NCBI RefSeq assembly: GCF_003732275.1 | Contig: NZ_MOBM01000042.1 | Span: 94,739-158,738, forward strand | Source: Pseudomonas frederiksbergensis | GTDB lineage: Bacteria; Pseudomonadota; Gammaproteobacteria; Pseudomonadales; Pseudomonadaceae | Length of the DNA: 64,000 nucleotides | Direction of reading: 5' to 3' | Shown: piece after piece, positions 53,510 to 61,948 of the stretch | How positions within the stretch are numbered: the stretch's first letter is position 1 | How the letters are laid out: each line of letters opens with the position of its first letter | The notes under the pieces: generated by a model | The model's input: the letters and a program-made list of their open reading frames with translations, nothing else | The model's database searches: none | Told to the model about the DNA's origin: nothing | Program-made: the position numbers and the translations under genes

Positions 53510-56072
53510 TTCACAAGTACAGCCACAAACGCTTGCCGAATATCTGGCGCATTTGCCGATGAGCGACGAGCAGCGCGCGGAACTCGCGGGCTGCAAGTCT
53601 TTCAGTGAACTGCATGAACGTCTGTCGTCCTCGACGTTCGACGCGCCGACCGAGGCTGCTCAAGCCTCGGTCGGCCGGCGCCTGACCCTGAACACCGCCG
53701 AAGAACTGGCGGACGCGGAAATGCTGGTGCTCGACGCCAGCGGTCGGGTTTGCCTCAAGGCAACCCCGCCGATCCGTCGGACCAAAGTCGTGCCCGAGCC
53801 GTGGCGCACCAACATTCTGGTGCGTGGCTGGCGTCGGCTGACCGGTCGCACCAATCCGCCGGCCCCGCCGAAGGATGAGAACGTGCTGCCGGCGGCTCGC
53901 TGGCGCACCGTCGGTTCGATCCGCCGCTACATTCTGCTGGTGCTGATGCTCGGTCAGACGATCGTCGCCGGCTGGTACATGAAAGGCATCATGCCGTACC
54001 AGGGCTGGTCGTTCGTCGATCTTGAAGAAGTCCTGCATCAACCTCTGACCCAAACCGCCACGCAAGTGCTGCCCTATGCCTTGCAAACCAGCATTCTGAT
54101 CATGTTCGGGATTCTGTTCTGCTGGGTCTCGGCGGGCTTCTGGACAGCGCTGATGGGCTTCCTCGAGTTGATCACCGGTCGTGACAAGTACCGCATTTCC
54201 GGCGCCAGCGCCGGCAACGAGCCGATCGCCAAGGACGCACGCACCGCACTGGTGATGCCGATCTGCAACGAAGACGTGCCGCGGGTGTTCGCCGGTTTGC
54301 GGGCGACCTTCGAATCGGTTGCGGCCTCGGGTAATCTGGATCGCTTCGACTTTTTCGTGCTCAGCGATAGTAACGACGCCGATATCTGCGTTGCCGAGCA
54401 GCAGGCCTGGCTGGACGTCTGCCGTGAAGGCAAAGGCTTCGGCAAGATCTTCTATCGTCGCCGTCGCCGCCGCGTAAAACGTAAAAGCGGCAACCTCGAC
54501 GATTTCTGCCGTCGTTGGGGCGGTGACTACAAGTACATGGTCGTGCTCGACGCCGACAGTGTCATGAGCGGCGAATGCCTGAGCAGTCTGGTGCGCCTGA
54601 TGGAAGCCACGCCGGACGCCGGGATCATCCAGACCGCGCCGCGTGCGTCTGGCATGGACACCCTTTATGCGCGTATGCAGCAGTTCGCCACGCGCGTGTA
54701 CGGTCCGCTGTTCACCGCCGGTTTGCACTTCTGGCAGTTGGGCGAATCCCACTACTGGGGTCACAACGCGATTATCCGCATGAAGCCGTTCATCGAGCAC
54801 TGCGCCTTGGCGCCGTTGCCCGGTAAAGGCGCGTTTGCCGGTGCGATTCTGTCCCACGACTTCGTCGAAGCTGCGCTGATGCGTCGTGCCGGCTGGGGCG
54901 TGTGGATTGCCTACGACTTGCCGGGCAGCTACGAAGAACTGCCACCGAACCTGCTGGACGAACTCAAGCGTGACCGTCGCTGGTGCCACGGCAACCTGAT
55001 GAACTTCCGGCTGTTCCTGGTCAAGGGCATGCACCCGGTACACCGTGCGGTGTTCCTGACCGGCGTGATGTCGTACCTGTCGGCGCCGTTGTGGTTCTTG
55101 TTCCTGGTGTTGTCGACGGCCTTGCTGGCGGTCAACACGTTGATGGAGCCGCAATACTTCCTGGAACCGCGTCAGCTCTATCCACTGTGGCCACAATGGC
55201 AACCGGACAAGGCGATTGCGCTGTTCTCGACAACCATCGTGCTGCTGTTCCTGCCGAAGTTGCTGAGCATCATCCTGATCTGGGCCAAGGGCGCGAAAGA
55301 GTTCGGTGGCAAGTTCAAGGTGACGCTGTCGATGCTGCTGGAGATGTTGTTCTCCATGCTGCTGGCGCCGGTGCGGATGATTTTCCATACTCGTTTCGTA
55401 CTCGCCGCGTTCCTCGGCTGGGCCGCAACCTGGAACTCGCCACAACGTGACGATGACTCCACGCCATGGAGCGAAGCGGTCAAACGCCACGGGCCGCAAA
55501 CCTTGCTGGGCTTCTTCTGGGCGCTGTTGGTGATCTGGCTGAACCCGAGCTTCCTCTGGTGGCTGGTGCCGATTGTCGGTTCGCTGATGCTGTCGATCCC
55601 GGTATCGGTGATCTCCAGCCGTGTCGGCCTGGGCCTGAAGTCCCGTGACGAAAGCCTGTTCCTGATCCCTGAGGAATACAATCCGCCACAGGCGTTGCTG
55701 GCGACCGATCAGTACACCCACGAAAACCGTTGGCATGCGCTGAACGACGGCTTCGTCCGGGCAGTGGTCGATCCACAGCAGAACGCCCTGGCGTGTTCGC
55801 TGGCGACCTCCCGTCACGGTCAGGCCGAGCCGATTGAGTGGCTGCGCGTCGAGCGTGTGCGCCACGCGGTGAAAGTCGGGCCTGAAGGTCTGAACAACAA
55901 CGAGCGCTTGCAGTTGCTCAGTGACCCTGTGGCATTGGGTCGTCTGCATGAGCAAATCTGGAACGAAGGTCACCCCGAGTGGCTGGAAGCCTGGCGCAAA
56001 TCGGTGAAAGCTGATCCCCATGCGCCGCTGTTGCCGCTCAAACCGCTGAGTGCACAGCCTCAGTTGGCGTGA
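53502..56072 (+). CDS. opgH: Glucans biosynthesis glucosyltransferase OpgH
   Basis: 856 residues. Inner-membrane GT2 family synthase that polymerises UDP-glucose into the beta-1,2-glucan backbone for OpgG. Several helices near 140-225, the catalytic domain with VLDADSVMSG and the QxxRW-like RDRRWCHGNL, then a block of helices (about 510-720). The start ATG 53502 overlaps the opgG stop by 8 bases, so translation is coupled. A GC-rich hairpin follows. Confidence 0.95.
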   Translation: MSNSQVQPQTLAEYLAHLPMSDEQRAELAGCKSFSELHERLSSSTFDAPTEAAQASVGRRLTLNTAEELADAEMLVLDASGRVCLKATPPIRRTKVVPEPWRTNILVRGWRRLTGRTNPPAPPKDENVLPAARWRTVGSIRRYILLVLMLGQTIVAGWYMKGIMPYQGWSFVDLEEVLHQPLTQTATQVLPYALQTSILIMFGILFCWVSAGFWTALMGFLELITGRDKYRISGASAGNEPIAKDARTALVMPICNEDVPRVFAGLRATFESVAASGNLDRFDFFVLSDSNDADICVAEQQAWLDVCREGKGFGKIFYRRRRRRVKRKSGNLDDFCRRWGGDYKYMVVLDADSVMSGECLSSLVRLMEATPDAGIIQTAPRASGMDTLYARMQQFATRVYGPLFTAGLHFWQLGESHYWGHNAIIRMKPFIEHCALAPLPGKGAFAGAILSHDFVEAALMRRAGWGVWIAYDLPGSYEELPPNLLDELKRDRRWCHGNLMNFRLFLVKGMHPVHRAVFLTGVMSYLSAPLWFLFLVLSTALLAVNTLMEPQYFLEPRQLYPLWPQWQPDKAIALFSTTIVLLFLPKLLSIILIWAKGAKEFGGKFKVTLSMLLEMLFSMLLAPVRMIFHTRFVLAAFLGWAATWNSPQRDDDSTPWSEAVKRHGPQTLLGFFWALLVIWLNPSFLWWLVPIVGSLMLSIPVSVISSRVGLGLKSRDESLFLIPEEYNPPQALLATDQYTHENRWHALNDGFVRAVVDPQQNALACSLATSRHGQAEPIEWLRVERVRHAVKVGPEGLNNNERLQLLSDPVALGRLHEQIWNEGHPEWLEAWRKSVKADPHAPLLPLKPLSAQPQLA

Positions 56073-56076
56073 ACAT

Positions 56077-56106
56077 GGCCCCCGCTTCCAGATGAAGCGG
56101 GGGGCC
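56077..56106 (+). terminator. Hairpin terminator after opgH
   Basis: Stem GGCCCCCGCTTC / GAAGCGGGGGGCC with loop CAGAT, then TTTA. The T-run is short. Confidence 0.6.
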
Positions 56107-56109
56107 TTT

Positions 56110-56191
56110 AAAAGATCGCAGCCTTCGGCAGCTCCTACGTTGTTCGGTGTTAACCCGACGCTGTAGGAGCTGCCGAAGGCTGCGATCTTTT
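56110..56191. repeat. REPIN (CTGCCGAAGG type)
   Basis: Inverted AAAAGATCGCAGCCTTCGGC arms, ~24-base spacer. It is the last REPIN of the window; none is seen from here to 64000. Confidence 0.9.
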
Positions 56192-56340
56192 GCTTTTGCG
56201 TCTAACAAATCCTCCGAGGCTACGTTAGCATCCGTCCCCGAATTGGTGCGCCCGGACAGCTTTCTGTTCGTATCTGCCGGTTTTCCAAGGAAAACCGCCG
56301 ATTGCGTGCCTCACACCGCAATGGTTTTGGGGACTTGATG

Positions 56341-57138
56341 ATGAAGAAGTATCTTTCGATGCTGCTGGTCGGCGTCACGGCTTTGGTTGCAATCAACACG
56401 GCGCAGGCCGGTGCCATCGATGACGCGGTCAAGCGCGGCACGCTGAAAGTCGGGATGGACCCGACCTACATGCCGTTCGAAATGACCAACAAGCGCGGCG
56501 AAATCATCGGTTTCGAAGTCGACATCCTCAAAGCCATGACCAAGGCCATGGGCGTCAAGCTGGAGCTGGTGTCCACCGGCTACGACGGCATCATCCCGGC
56601 CCTGATGACCGACAAGTTCGATATGATCGGCAGCGGCATGACCCTGACCCAGGAACGCAACCTGCGCCTGAACTTCAGCGACCCCTTCATCGTGGTCGGC
56701 CAGACCCTGCTGATCCGCAAGGAGCTCGAAGGCACCATCAAGTCCTATAAAGACCTGAACACTGCCGACTACCGCATCACCTCCAAGCTCGGCACCACCG
56801 GTGAAATGGTCGCCAAGAAGCTGATCTCCAAAGCCAAATACCACGGCTACGACAACGAGCAGGAAGCCGTGCTTGACGTGGTCAACGGCAAGGCCGACGC
56901 GTTCATCTACGACGCGCCGTACAACGTTGTAGCAGTGAACAAGGTCGGTGCCGGCAAGCTGGTGTTCCTCGACAAGCCGTTCACCTACGAGCCGCTGGCC
57001 TTTGGTTTGAAGAAGGGTGACTACGACAGCCTCAATTTCATCAACAACTTCCTGCACCAGATCCACGAAGACGGCACCTACGATCGCATTCATGACAAGT
57101 GGTTCAAGGACACCGCTTGGCTTAAGGATATGGAATAA
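56341..57138 (+). CDS. Amino-acid ABC transporter substrate-binding protein
   Basis: 265 residues from ATG 56341 (GGGGAC 6 bases upstream; ATG 56338 is too close). A signal peptide (about 1-23) is followed by a family 3 solute-binding domain (GTLKVGMDPTYMPFEMTNKRGEIIGFEVDI; RITSKLGTTGEM; DAFIYDAPYN). It belongs with the permease and ATPase downstream: a polar amino-acid importer. Substrate cannot be read. Confidence 0.93.
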   Translation: MKKYLSMLLVGVTALVAINTAQAGAIDDAVKRGTLKVGMDPTYMPFEMTNKRGEIIGFEVDILKAMTKAMGVKLELVSTGYDGIIPALMTDKFDMIGSGMTLTQERNLRLNFSDPFIVVGQTLLIRKELEGTIKSYKDLNTADYRITSKLGTTGEMVAKKLISKAKYHGYDNEQEAVLDVVNGKADAFIYDAPYNVVAVNKVGAGKLVFLDKPFTYEPLAFGLKKGDYDSLNFINNFLHQIHEDGTYDRIHDKWFKDTAWLKDME

Positions 57139-57190
57139 CACCGGCTCTTGTGGCGAGCGGGCGCCCTGATCGTTTTGGATTTGCCCATAA

Positions 57191-58150
57191 ATGAAACAAA
57201 GAAAATCCCAATGGCCATGGCACGTTCTGACCGTGCTCGTGCTGATCGGCCTGGCCGGCGCGTTGTACTACGCCACCTCGCTGATGTCCTACGAATGGCG
57301 CTGGAACCGCGTGCCCCAATACTTCGCCTATCACGCCGAAGAGTCCCAGCGCGCCGCGGATATCTCCACCGTCAGCGAACTGGTGCGCAAGGGCGACAAG
57401 GCTGAAGTCACCCTGCGCAACGACGCTGGCGATGAACAGCACCTGATCGTGGACGACAACAGCTTGCAAGTCGCTCAAGGCGATGATGTCGCTGAAGGCG
57501 ATGTCATTGGTGTCACCCGCCATTGGGCCGCAGGTCCGCTGATGTGGGGCCTTTGGACCACCTTGTGGCTGTCGGTGGTGTCGGGTGTGCTCGGCTTGTT
57601 GATCGGCCTCGTCACCGGCCTGTGCCGTCTGTCGAACAACCCTACGTTGCGCGACCTCTCGACGATCTACGTCGAACTGGTACGCGGCACGCCGCTTCTG
57701 GTACAGATTTTCATTTTCTACTTCTTCATCGGCACCGTGATGAACCTGTCCCGGGAATTCGCCGGGATCGCCGCGCTTTCGCTGTTCACTGGCGCCTATG
57801 TTGCAGAGATCATTCGTTCGGGTGTGCAGTCGATCGCCCGCGGCCAAAACGAAGCGGCGCGCTCGTTGGGCCTGAGCGCCGGCCAATCGATGCGCCATGT
57901 CGTGCTGCCCCAGGCGTTGAAACGCGTCCTGCCACCCTTGGCAGGGCAGTTCATCAGCCTGGTGAAAGACACCTCGCTGGTGTCGGTGATCGCGATTACC
58001 GAGCTGCTCAAAAGCGGCCGTGAAGTCATCACCACCTCATTTTCGCCGTTCGAAATTCTGTTCTGCGTGGCCGGTCTTTATCTGTTGATCAACCTGCCGC
58101 TGTCGAAAATCGCCAGCCGGCTTGAGCGGAGGCTCGCGCAAAGTGATTGA
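57191..58150 (+). CDS. Polar amino-acid ABC transporter permease
   Basis: 319 residues. One N-terminal helix (about 10-30), a periplasmic insert (about 35-110) not usual in His/Gln permeases, then the TM core with the EAARSLGLSAGQSMRHVVLPQA motif that contacts the ATPase. The preceding 50 bp hold a truncated REP-like TGTGGCGAGCGGGC at 57149. It runs into the ATPase by 8 bp. Confidence 0.92.
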   Translation: MKQRKSQWPWHVLTVLVLIGLAGALYYATSLMSYEWRWNRVPQYFAYHAEESQRAADISTVSELVRKGDKAEVTLRNDAGDEQHLIVDDNSLQVAQGDDVAEGDVIGVTRHWAAGPLMWGLWTTLWLSVVSGVLGLLIGLVTGLCRLSNNPTLRDLSTIYVELVRGTPLLVQIFIFYFFIGTVMNLSREFAGIAALSLFTGAYVAEIIRSGVQSIARGQNEAARSLGLSAGQSMRHVVLPQALKRVLPPLAGQFISLVKDTSLVSVIAITELLKSGREVITTSFSPFEILFCVAGLYLLINLPLSKIASRLERRLAQSD

Positions 58151-58877
58151 AGTTCGCGATCTGGTAAAAGTCTTCGACACCCGTGGCCAGGTGGTTCGCG
58201 CTGTGGATAACGTCACGACGCACGTGAAACGAGGCGAGGTGCTGGTGGTGATCGGCCCGTCTGGCTCCGGCAAGTCGACTTTCCTGCGGTGCCTCAATGG
58301 CCTGGAAGAATTTGACTCGGGTTCGGTGAGCATCGACGGCTTGCAACTGGCCGATCCGAAAACCGACGTTAACGCCTACCGCCGCGAAGTCGGCATGGTG
58401 TTCCAGCATTTCAACCTGTTCCCGCACATGACCGTGCTGGAGAACCTCTGCCTGGCCCAGAAGGTTGTGCGCAAGCGCGGCAAGAAGGAACGCGAAGCCA
58501 AGGCGTTGGCGCTGCTGGAAAAGGTCGGCATTGCGCAGAAGGCCAACGAATTTCCATCACGCCTGTCCGGCGGCCAGCAGCAACGCGTAGCGATTGCCCG
58601 CGCGCTCGCGATGGAACCGAAGGTGATGCTGTTCGATGAGCCGACCTCGGCGCTCGATCCGGAAATGGTCGGTGAAGTGCTGGACGTGATGAAAACCCTG
58701 GCGCTGGAAGGCATGACCATGGTCTGCGTCACCCACGAAATGGGCTTTGCGCGGGAAGTGGCGGACCGGGTGCTGTTCTTCGATCACGGGAAACTGCTGG
58801 AAGATGCCTCGCCAGCGGAGTTTTTCGATGCACCGAAGGATCCTCGGGCGCAGGCGTTTTTGCGCCAGGTGTTGTAA
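58143..58877 (+). CDS. Polar amino-acid ABC transporter ATP-binding protein
   Basis: 244 residues from GTG 58143, with GGAGG 11 bases upstream; an in-frame TTG at 58122 would add 7 residues. Walker A GPSGSGKST, Q-loop, signature LSGGQQQRVAIARAL, Walker B MLFDEPTSALDPEM, H-loop CVTHEMGFA: complete. Third gene of the importer operon. Confidence 0.93.
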   Translation: MIEVRDLVKVFDTRGQVVRAVDNVTTHVKRGEVLVVIGPSGSGKSTFLRCLNGLEEFDSGSVSIDGLQLADPKTDVNAYRREVGMVFQHFNLFPHMTVLENLCLAQKVVRKRGKKEREAKALALLEKVGIAQKANEFPSRLSGGQQQRVAIARALAMEPKVMLFDEPTSALDPEMVGEVLDVMKTLALEGMTMVCVTHEMGFAREVADRVLFFDHGKLLEDASPAEFFDAPKDPRAQAFLRQVL

Positions 58878-58894
58878 GTCTAGGTTTCGAGCTG

Positions 58895-58924
58895 ATCGCG
58901 AGGGCTCTAAAGCAGCCCTCGATC
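58895..58924. terminator. Inverted repeat between convergent genes
   Basis: CGAGGGCT-CTAAAGC-AGCCCTCG with GATC flanks, 18-47 bases after the ATPase stop and 30 before the RHS stop. There is no clear U-run, so transcription stop is plausible but unproven. Confidence 0.45.
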
Positions 58925-58952
58925 ATCCACTTCAGAATGAATACAGCCTCTT

Positions 58953-59975
58953 CTAAAGGCCCTGCCGAATCACGAGGGAGTCTCGAGGTTCATTCGGCTT
59001 AGCCGCTGATCTAGCCTGTTGTAAAGGCATCTGCGGACTGGAAGAGTTAGAAGTGCTGGGTGACGTTGGCAATTGAGAGTTACTGCGAAGGTTGGGTAGG
59101 GAAGTGGTTCGCCTAAGCGGGGTTGCCAATGGCAGGATAGGCTGCGCCCCGCGACGAGACAATCTGTGCAGGGTATACGCCGCACTATTCGCGACAGCGA
59201 ATGTACTGCTCGTCAAAAAAGCGTAGAAGAGTGGATCATTGACTGGTGATAGGGGGTAATAGGCTTCAACGCGATTCATGACCAAGTAGAGCACAGACGA
59301 GGACAACCCGCCTGCCTTAGACATTGATTTGGTGACCTCACCAAAGGTGCGATTGTCAACCGTTGGTATCCGTCGAGCCAGCCTTTTGGGGAGACGGGGA
59401 ACCACATAGTCGTTCACAAAATCCAATGCGCTATTTACAAACCACGCCCATCCATACCACGTTCTTCCCGTGGGATCCGTGCGATTGATCGGGTCTCCCC
59501 CGCAATACGCATAGCAATTCAAACCACCCTCTCCAAATGGACTCAAGCTGTCCGGACTGTTGAAACGCATGAGTGTCGGATTGAAGCCACGGTGCCCATT
59601 TCCTAGTAGGTAATGTTCGGTGTCCGGGTCCGGACGTTCGCCGTTGAATCCCAGAAGCCCAGACAATCCCCCAGTTACCGTGCGATGCCCGTAAGGGGAA
59701 TAGGCTGAGTGGCTGTCCAAATTCTGCAATACCGAGCGCTGCGTATCGGTCGTCAACAGCGACGTATGCGGAACACGCTCTGTTTCCAGTTCCGCCAGCA
59801 GTGCCTCCTGACATTGAAAAATCTGGCGGTGAACGGTCCCTTCAATCTCCGTCACCATCCTTTCTTTTTGATAGAAACGATGCTGTCTGTGTTGCCCTGC
59901 AGAGACGCGACTGACCAAGCGATCAAGAGCGTCATATTGATAGGAAGCTAATGAGGTAGTCGAAGCGTGTTCCAT
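58953..59975 (-). CDS. Orphan RHS repeat-associated core protein
   Basis: 340 residues. Contains one RHS/YD-type segment (YQYDALDRLVSRVS) and the RHS core (GFNGERPDPDTEHYLLGNGHRGFNPTLMRFNSPDSLSPFGEGGLNCYAYCGGDPINRTDPTGR, about residues 108-170). After the DPTGR boundary a ~165-residue variable C-terminus follows with two hydrophobic stretches and a Ser/Pro/Arg-rich end. In full RHS proteins this region is a toxin; here no long shell precedes it and no immunity gene is seen next to it. First gene of the AT-rich island. The region 59976-60568 holds no gene I can support. Confidence 0.85.
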   Translation of the reverse strand: MEHASTTSLASYQYDALDRLVSRVSAGQHRQHRFYQKERMVTEIEGTVHRQIFQCQEALLAELETERVPHTSLLTTDTQRSVLQNLDSHSAYSPYGHRTVTGGLSGLLGFNGERPDPDTEHYLLGNGHRGFNPTLMRFNSPDSLSPFGEGGLNCYAYCGGDPINRTDPTGRTWYGWAWFVNSALDFVNDYVVPRLPKRLARRIPTVDNRTFGEVTKSMSKAGGLSSSVLYLVMNRVEAYYPLSPVNDPLFYAFLTSSTFAVANSAAYTLHRLSRRGAQPILPLATPLRRTTSLPNLRSNSQLPTSPSTSNSSSPQMPLQQARSAAKPNEPRDSLVIRQGL

Positions 59976-60391
59976 GAGTCAATTCCATAGTAAGAGCATA
60001 GGGCCAGACTCTGCTGTTTCGAAAATCATGTCTACTAGTAGAACTGCTAGGCCGCAGAGCCATTTCTCTTGCCCAACCGCCCTGTGGGGCCGCCAATTTC
60101 AGGCTTGGATGCCTCCGAGCGCGTAAAAACGTGTTCAATAAAACAGCTATTGCATGAGGGGGGGCGGTGTAAGTAGACGATGATGAGTAGTCTTGCAGGA
60201 AAACTCCGTACAGATTATTTCGCGAAAAGTGCAACACGATGTTGGCAGCGGTCAACTACGCAAGACTAACGTTGAAACGTATTGCTGAAGTGCTTATTCG
60301 CGATCCGTCCCAGACGAACAAAAATTGATAAAAGATGAAACGATAAAATACTTGAACATTTTTATTGGGTAACTTGTTTTGATGAGAAAAG

Positions 60392-60415
60392 GGTAAGCAG
60401 CAATAAGTGCTTACC
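60392..60415. repeat. Inverted repeat upstream of the MppP-like gene
   Basis: GGTAAGCA-GCAATAAG-TGCTTACC, 8-bp arms with 8-base loop and no T-run, ~60 bp before a promoter-like TTGAAC/GATTAT pair. May be an operator. Confidence 0.4.
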
Positions 60416-60473
60416 TCTGAGCAACGTCGTTAAAGTGGGAGCGGAAATATTTAGAGAGGTAAAGTCGAGTTGC

Positions 60474-60502
60474 TTGAACTATACAGGCAGCGTTTAGATT
60501 AT
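60474..60502 (+). promoter_or_regulatory. Candidate sigma-70 promoter for the MppP-like operon
   Basis: TTGAAC (60474-60479), 17-base spacer, GATTAT (60497-60502), 67 bases before the TTG start. Confidence 0.35.
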
Positions 60503-60568
60503 TAGGATTCAAGGGCTGGATCTGACTAATGATCATCTGAATACAAACTTTCTAGTGAGGCGAAGATA

Positions 60569-61756
60569 TTGTCTAATTCCAACAACAGTAATCTGACTGA
60601 GCTTGAAGTTTTTGGTCTGTCGGCCAAATACAATCTGGCGGATGGGCACAGCTATATCTCGGCTGAGAAACACTTCAATACGGTATTGTCCGAACTGCCT
60701 GCTCTTTGGTACTCGGCAACTGAAGTTTCTATTCCAGACATGGAGCGTCTTTTCAAAAACAAATTTGCGGAATACTTCGGTCTGGAAGGTTTGAGCAAAC
60801 ACGCGAGCTTTTCTGTATGCCCAACCGCCTCTAATAGTATTGACATCGTCGGCGCGTGGGCGCGATCAATGAATTATAGAGTCGGGCTTGTGGAACCCAC
60901 ATTTGACAACCTCGCGCAATTGCTCCGTCGCCGGGAGGTGGAACTAGAAGCCATTTCCGAGATCGTGCTTGCCGACCTGATATTATTGGAAGGGTTGTTG
61001 GTTAGCAAGCAGCTGGATGTTTTGTTCATGGTTAACCCTAATAATCCAACGGGTACAGTCATTGATTCTATTGCAATGTCAAATATTGTCGAGCTGTGCA
61101 GTCGGCTTGATGTTGTATTGGTACTCGACACTTCTTTCCGTTTCTGCCACAAGTCTGAAATCGACGAATATAGACTACTAAAAGAAAAAAGTTGTTCTTT
61201 TGTCATTCTCGAGGACACTGGCAAGCAGTGGCCGACACTGGATACTAAAGCTAGCTTGCTCTCATATAGCACGGATTTAGAGCACGGCATTCGAAGTATT
61301 TATGAGGAGATATACCTGTGCTGTTCCAACTTCTCATTAAGAGTGATCATTGCATTTATTGATGCGACTCTGAAAAAAGGGGGCATATCCTATATGCAAA
61401 CTATTATTACTAAGAATATCGAGATCGCGAAGGCAGAACTTAAGAATTCGCTAGTCACCATCGACGCCGTCGAGCCGGACTCCACCATGACGGTCATGTG
61501 GCTTGATATTGAAAGAACCGGGTTGTCGGATCTTGAATTGACTGAGTATCTTGCAACCTATGGCGTTGCTGTTCTGCCAGGCAGATATTTTTATTGGAAT
61601 AGCCATCATAGCGCGGGACATAACAGAATAAGAATCGCTCTTCTTAAACCGGATGACCAATTTGGGCCTTCGATGTTGCGTTTAAAGAGCGCGTTGTCAG
61701 AGCTTGAAGCTAACAATATCTCACACAACAGGAAGAGGGTGGAAATTCTATGTTAA
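60569..61756 (+). CDS. PLP-dependent aminotransferase-fold enzyme resembling arginine oxidase MppP
   Basis: 395 residues from TTG 60569 (GAGGCGA upstream). From memory, it aligns along its length with the streptomycete arginine oxidase/hydroxylase MppP and RohP: NLT..E (Thr10, Glu13, matching the MppP N-terminal active-site Thr12/Glu15), LADGHS, the PTFDNLAQLLR block, VNPNNPTG, DTSFR (Asp187, Phe190) and EDTGKQWPTLDTKAS with the PLP Lys219, then Arg354/Arg356 near the C-terminus for the carboxylate. MppP oxidises L-arginine with O2 towards 4-hydroxy-2-ketoarginine; the substrate here is not proven. AT-rich and rare-codon biased, unlike its neighbours. The stop overlaps the next start. Confidence 0.8.
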   Translation: MSNSNNSNLTELEVFGLSAKYNLADGHSYISAEKHFNTVLSELPALWYSATEVSIPDMERLFKNKFAEYFGLEGLSKHASFSVCPTASNSIDIVGAWARSMNYRVGLVEPTFDNLAQLLRRREVELEAISEIVLADLILLEGLLVSKQLDVLFMVNPNNPTGTVIDSIAMSNIVELCSRLDVVLVLDTSFRFCHKSEIDEYRLLKEKSCSFVILEDTGKQWPTLDTKASLLSYSTDLEHGIRSIYEEIYLCCSNFSLRVIIAFIDATLKKGGISYMQTIITKNIEIAKAELKNSLVTIDAVEPDSTMTVMWLDIERTGLSDLELTEYLATYGVAVLPGRYFYWNSHHSAGHNRIRIALLKPDDQFGPSMLRLKSALSELEANNISHNRKRVEILC

Positions 61757-61932
61757 GAAAAATTCTTGTTACGAGTGACTTCCCTATTGGAAAAAATGTA
61801 TTTCCGAACGATTTTTAACTTATACATATTCGACAGGCCGTTGATGAACAGCAAATTTTAAAGGTCCTGCCAGATGTACAAGTCCACATTCTGGGCGGCC
61901 CGGAGCATTTATCTGCGCGCCTTATTCGCTGA
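61750..61932 (+). pseudogene. Decayed second gene of the operon, possibly a D-2-hydroxyacid dehydrogenase N-terminus
   Basis: ATG 61750 overlaps the stop of the preceding gene (translational coupling). The frame reads MLRKILVTSDFPIGKNVF, hits TAA at 61816, then continues in the same frame through LIHIRQAVDEQQILKVLPDVQVHIL...SARLIR before TGA at 61930. The pattern of a short beta-strand, then a 'DEQQILKVLPDVQVHILGGPE' strand resembles the N-terminus of D-isomer 2-hydroxyacid dehydrogenases, but the rest of such a protein is missing. Hence the function is only suggested. Confidence 0.5.
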
Positions 61933-61948
61933 CATTGAAAATATTTAA

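Noticed and set aside
3271..56191. Regular short repeats as a CRISPR array
   Set aside because: They are inverted REP pairs scattered singly between genes with no constant spacer length and no cas genes.
57149..57165. Another REP element before the amino-acid permease
   Set aside because: Only TGTGGCGAGCGGGC without a partner arm; noted as a fragment rather than a REPIN.
58878..58952. Possible immunity gene directly downstream of the RHS protein
   Set aside because: Only ~75 bases remain before the importer ATPase stop, filled by an inverted repeat; no room for a gene.
59932..60255. 107-codon minus-strand frame overlapping the RHS start
   Set aside because: It overlaps the RHS coding start in another frame, has no Shine-Dalgarno and no recognisable motif; kept as probable chance or decayed sequence.
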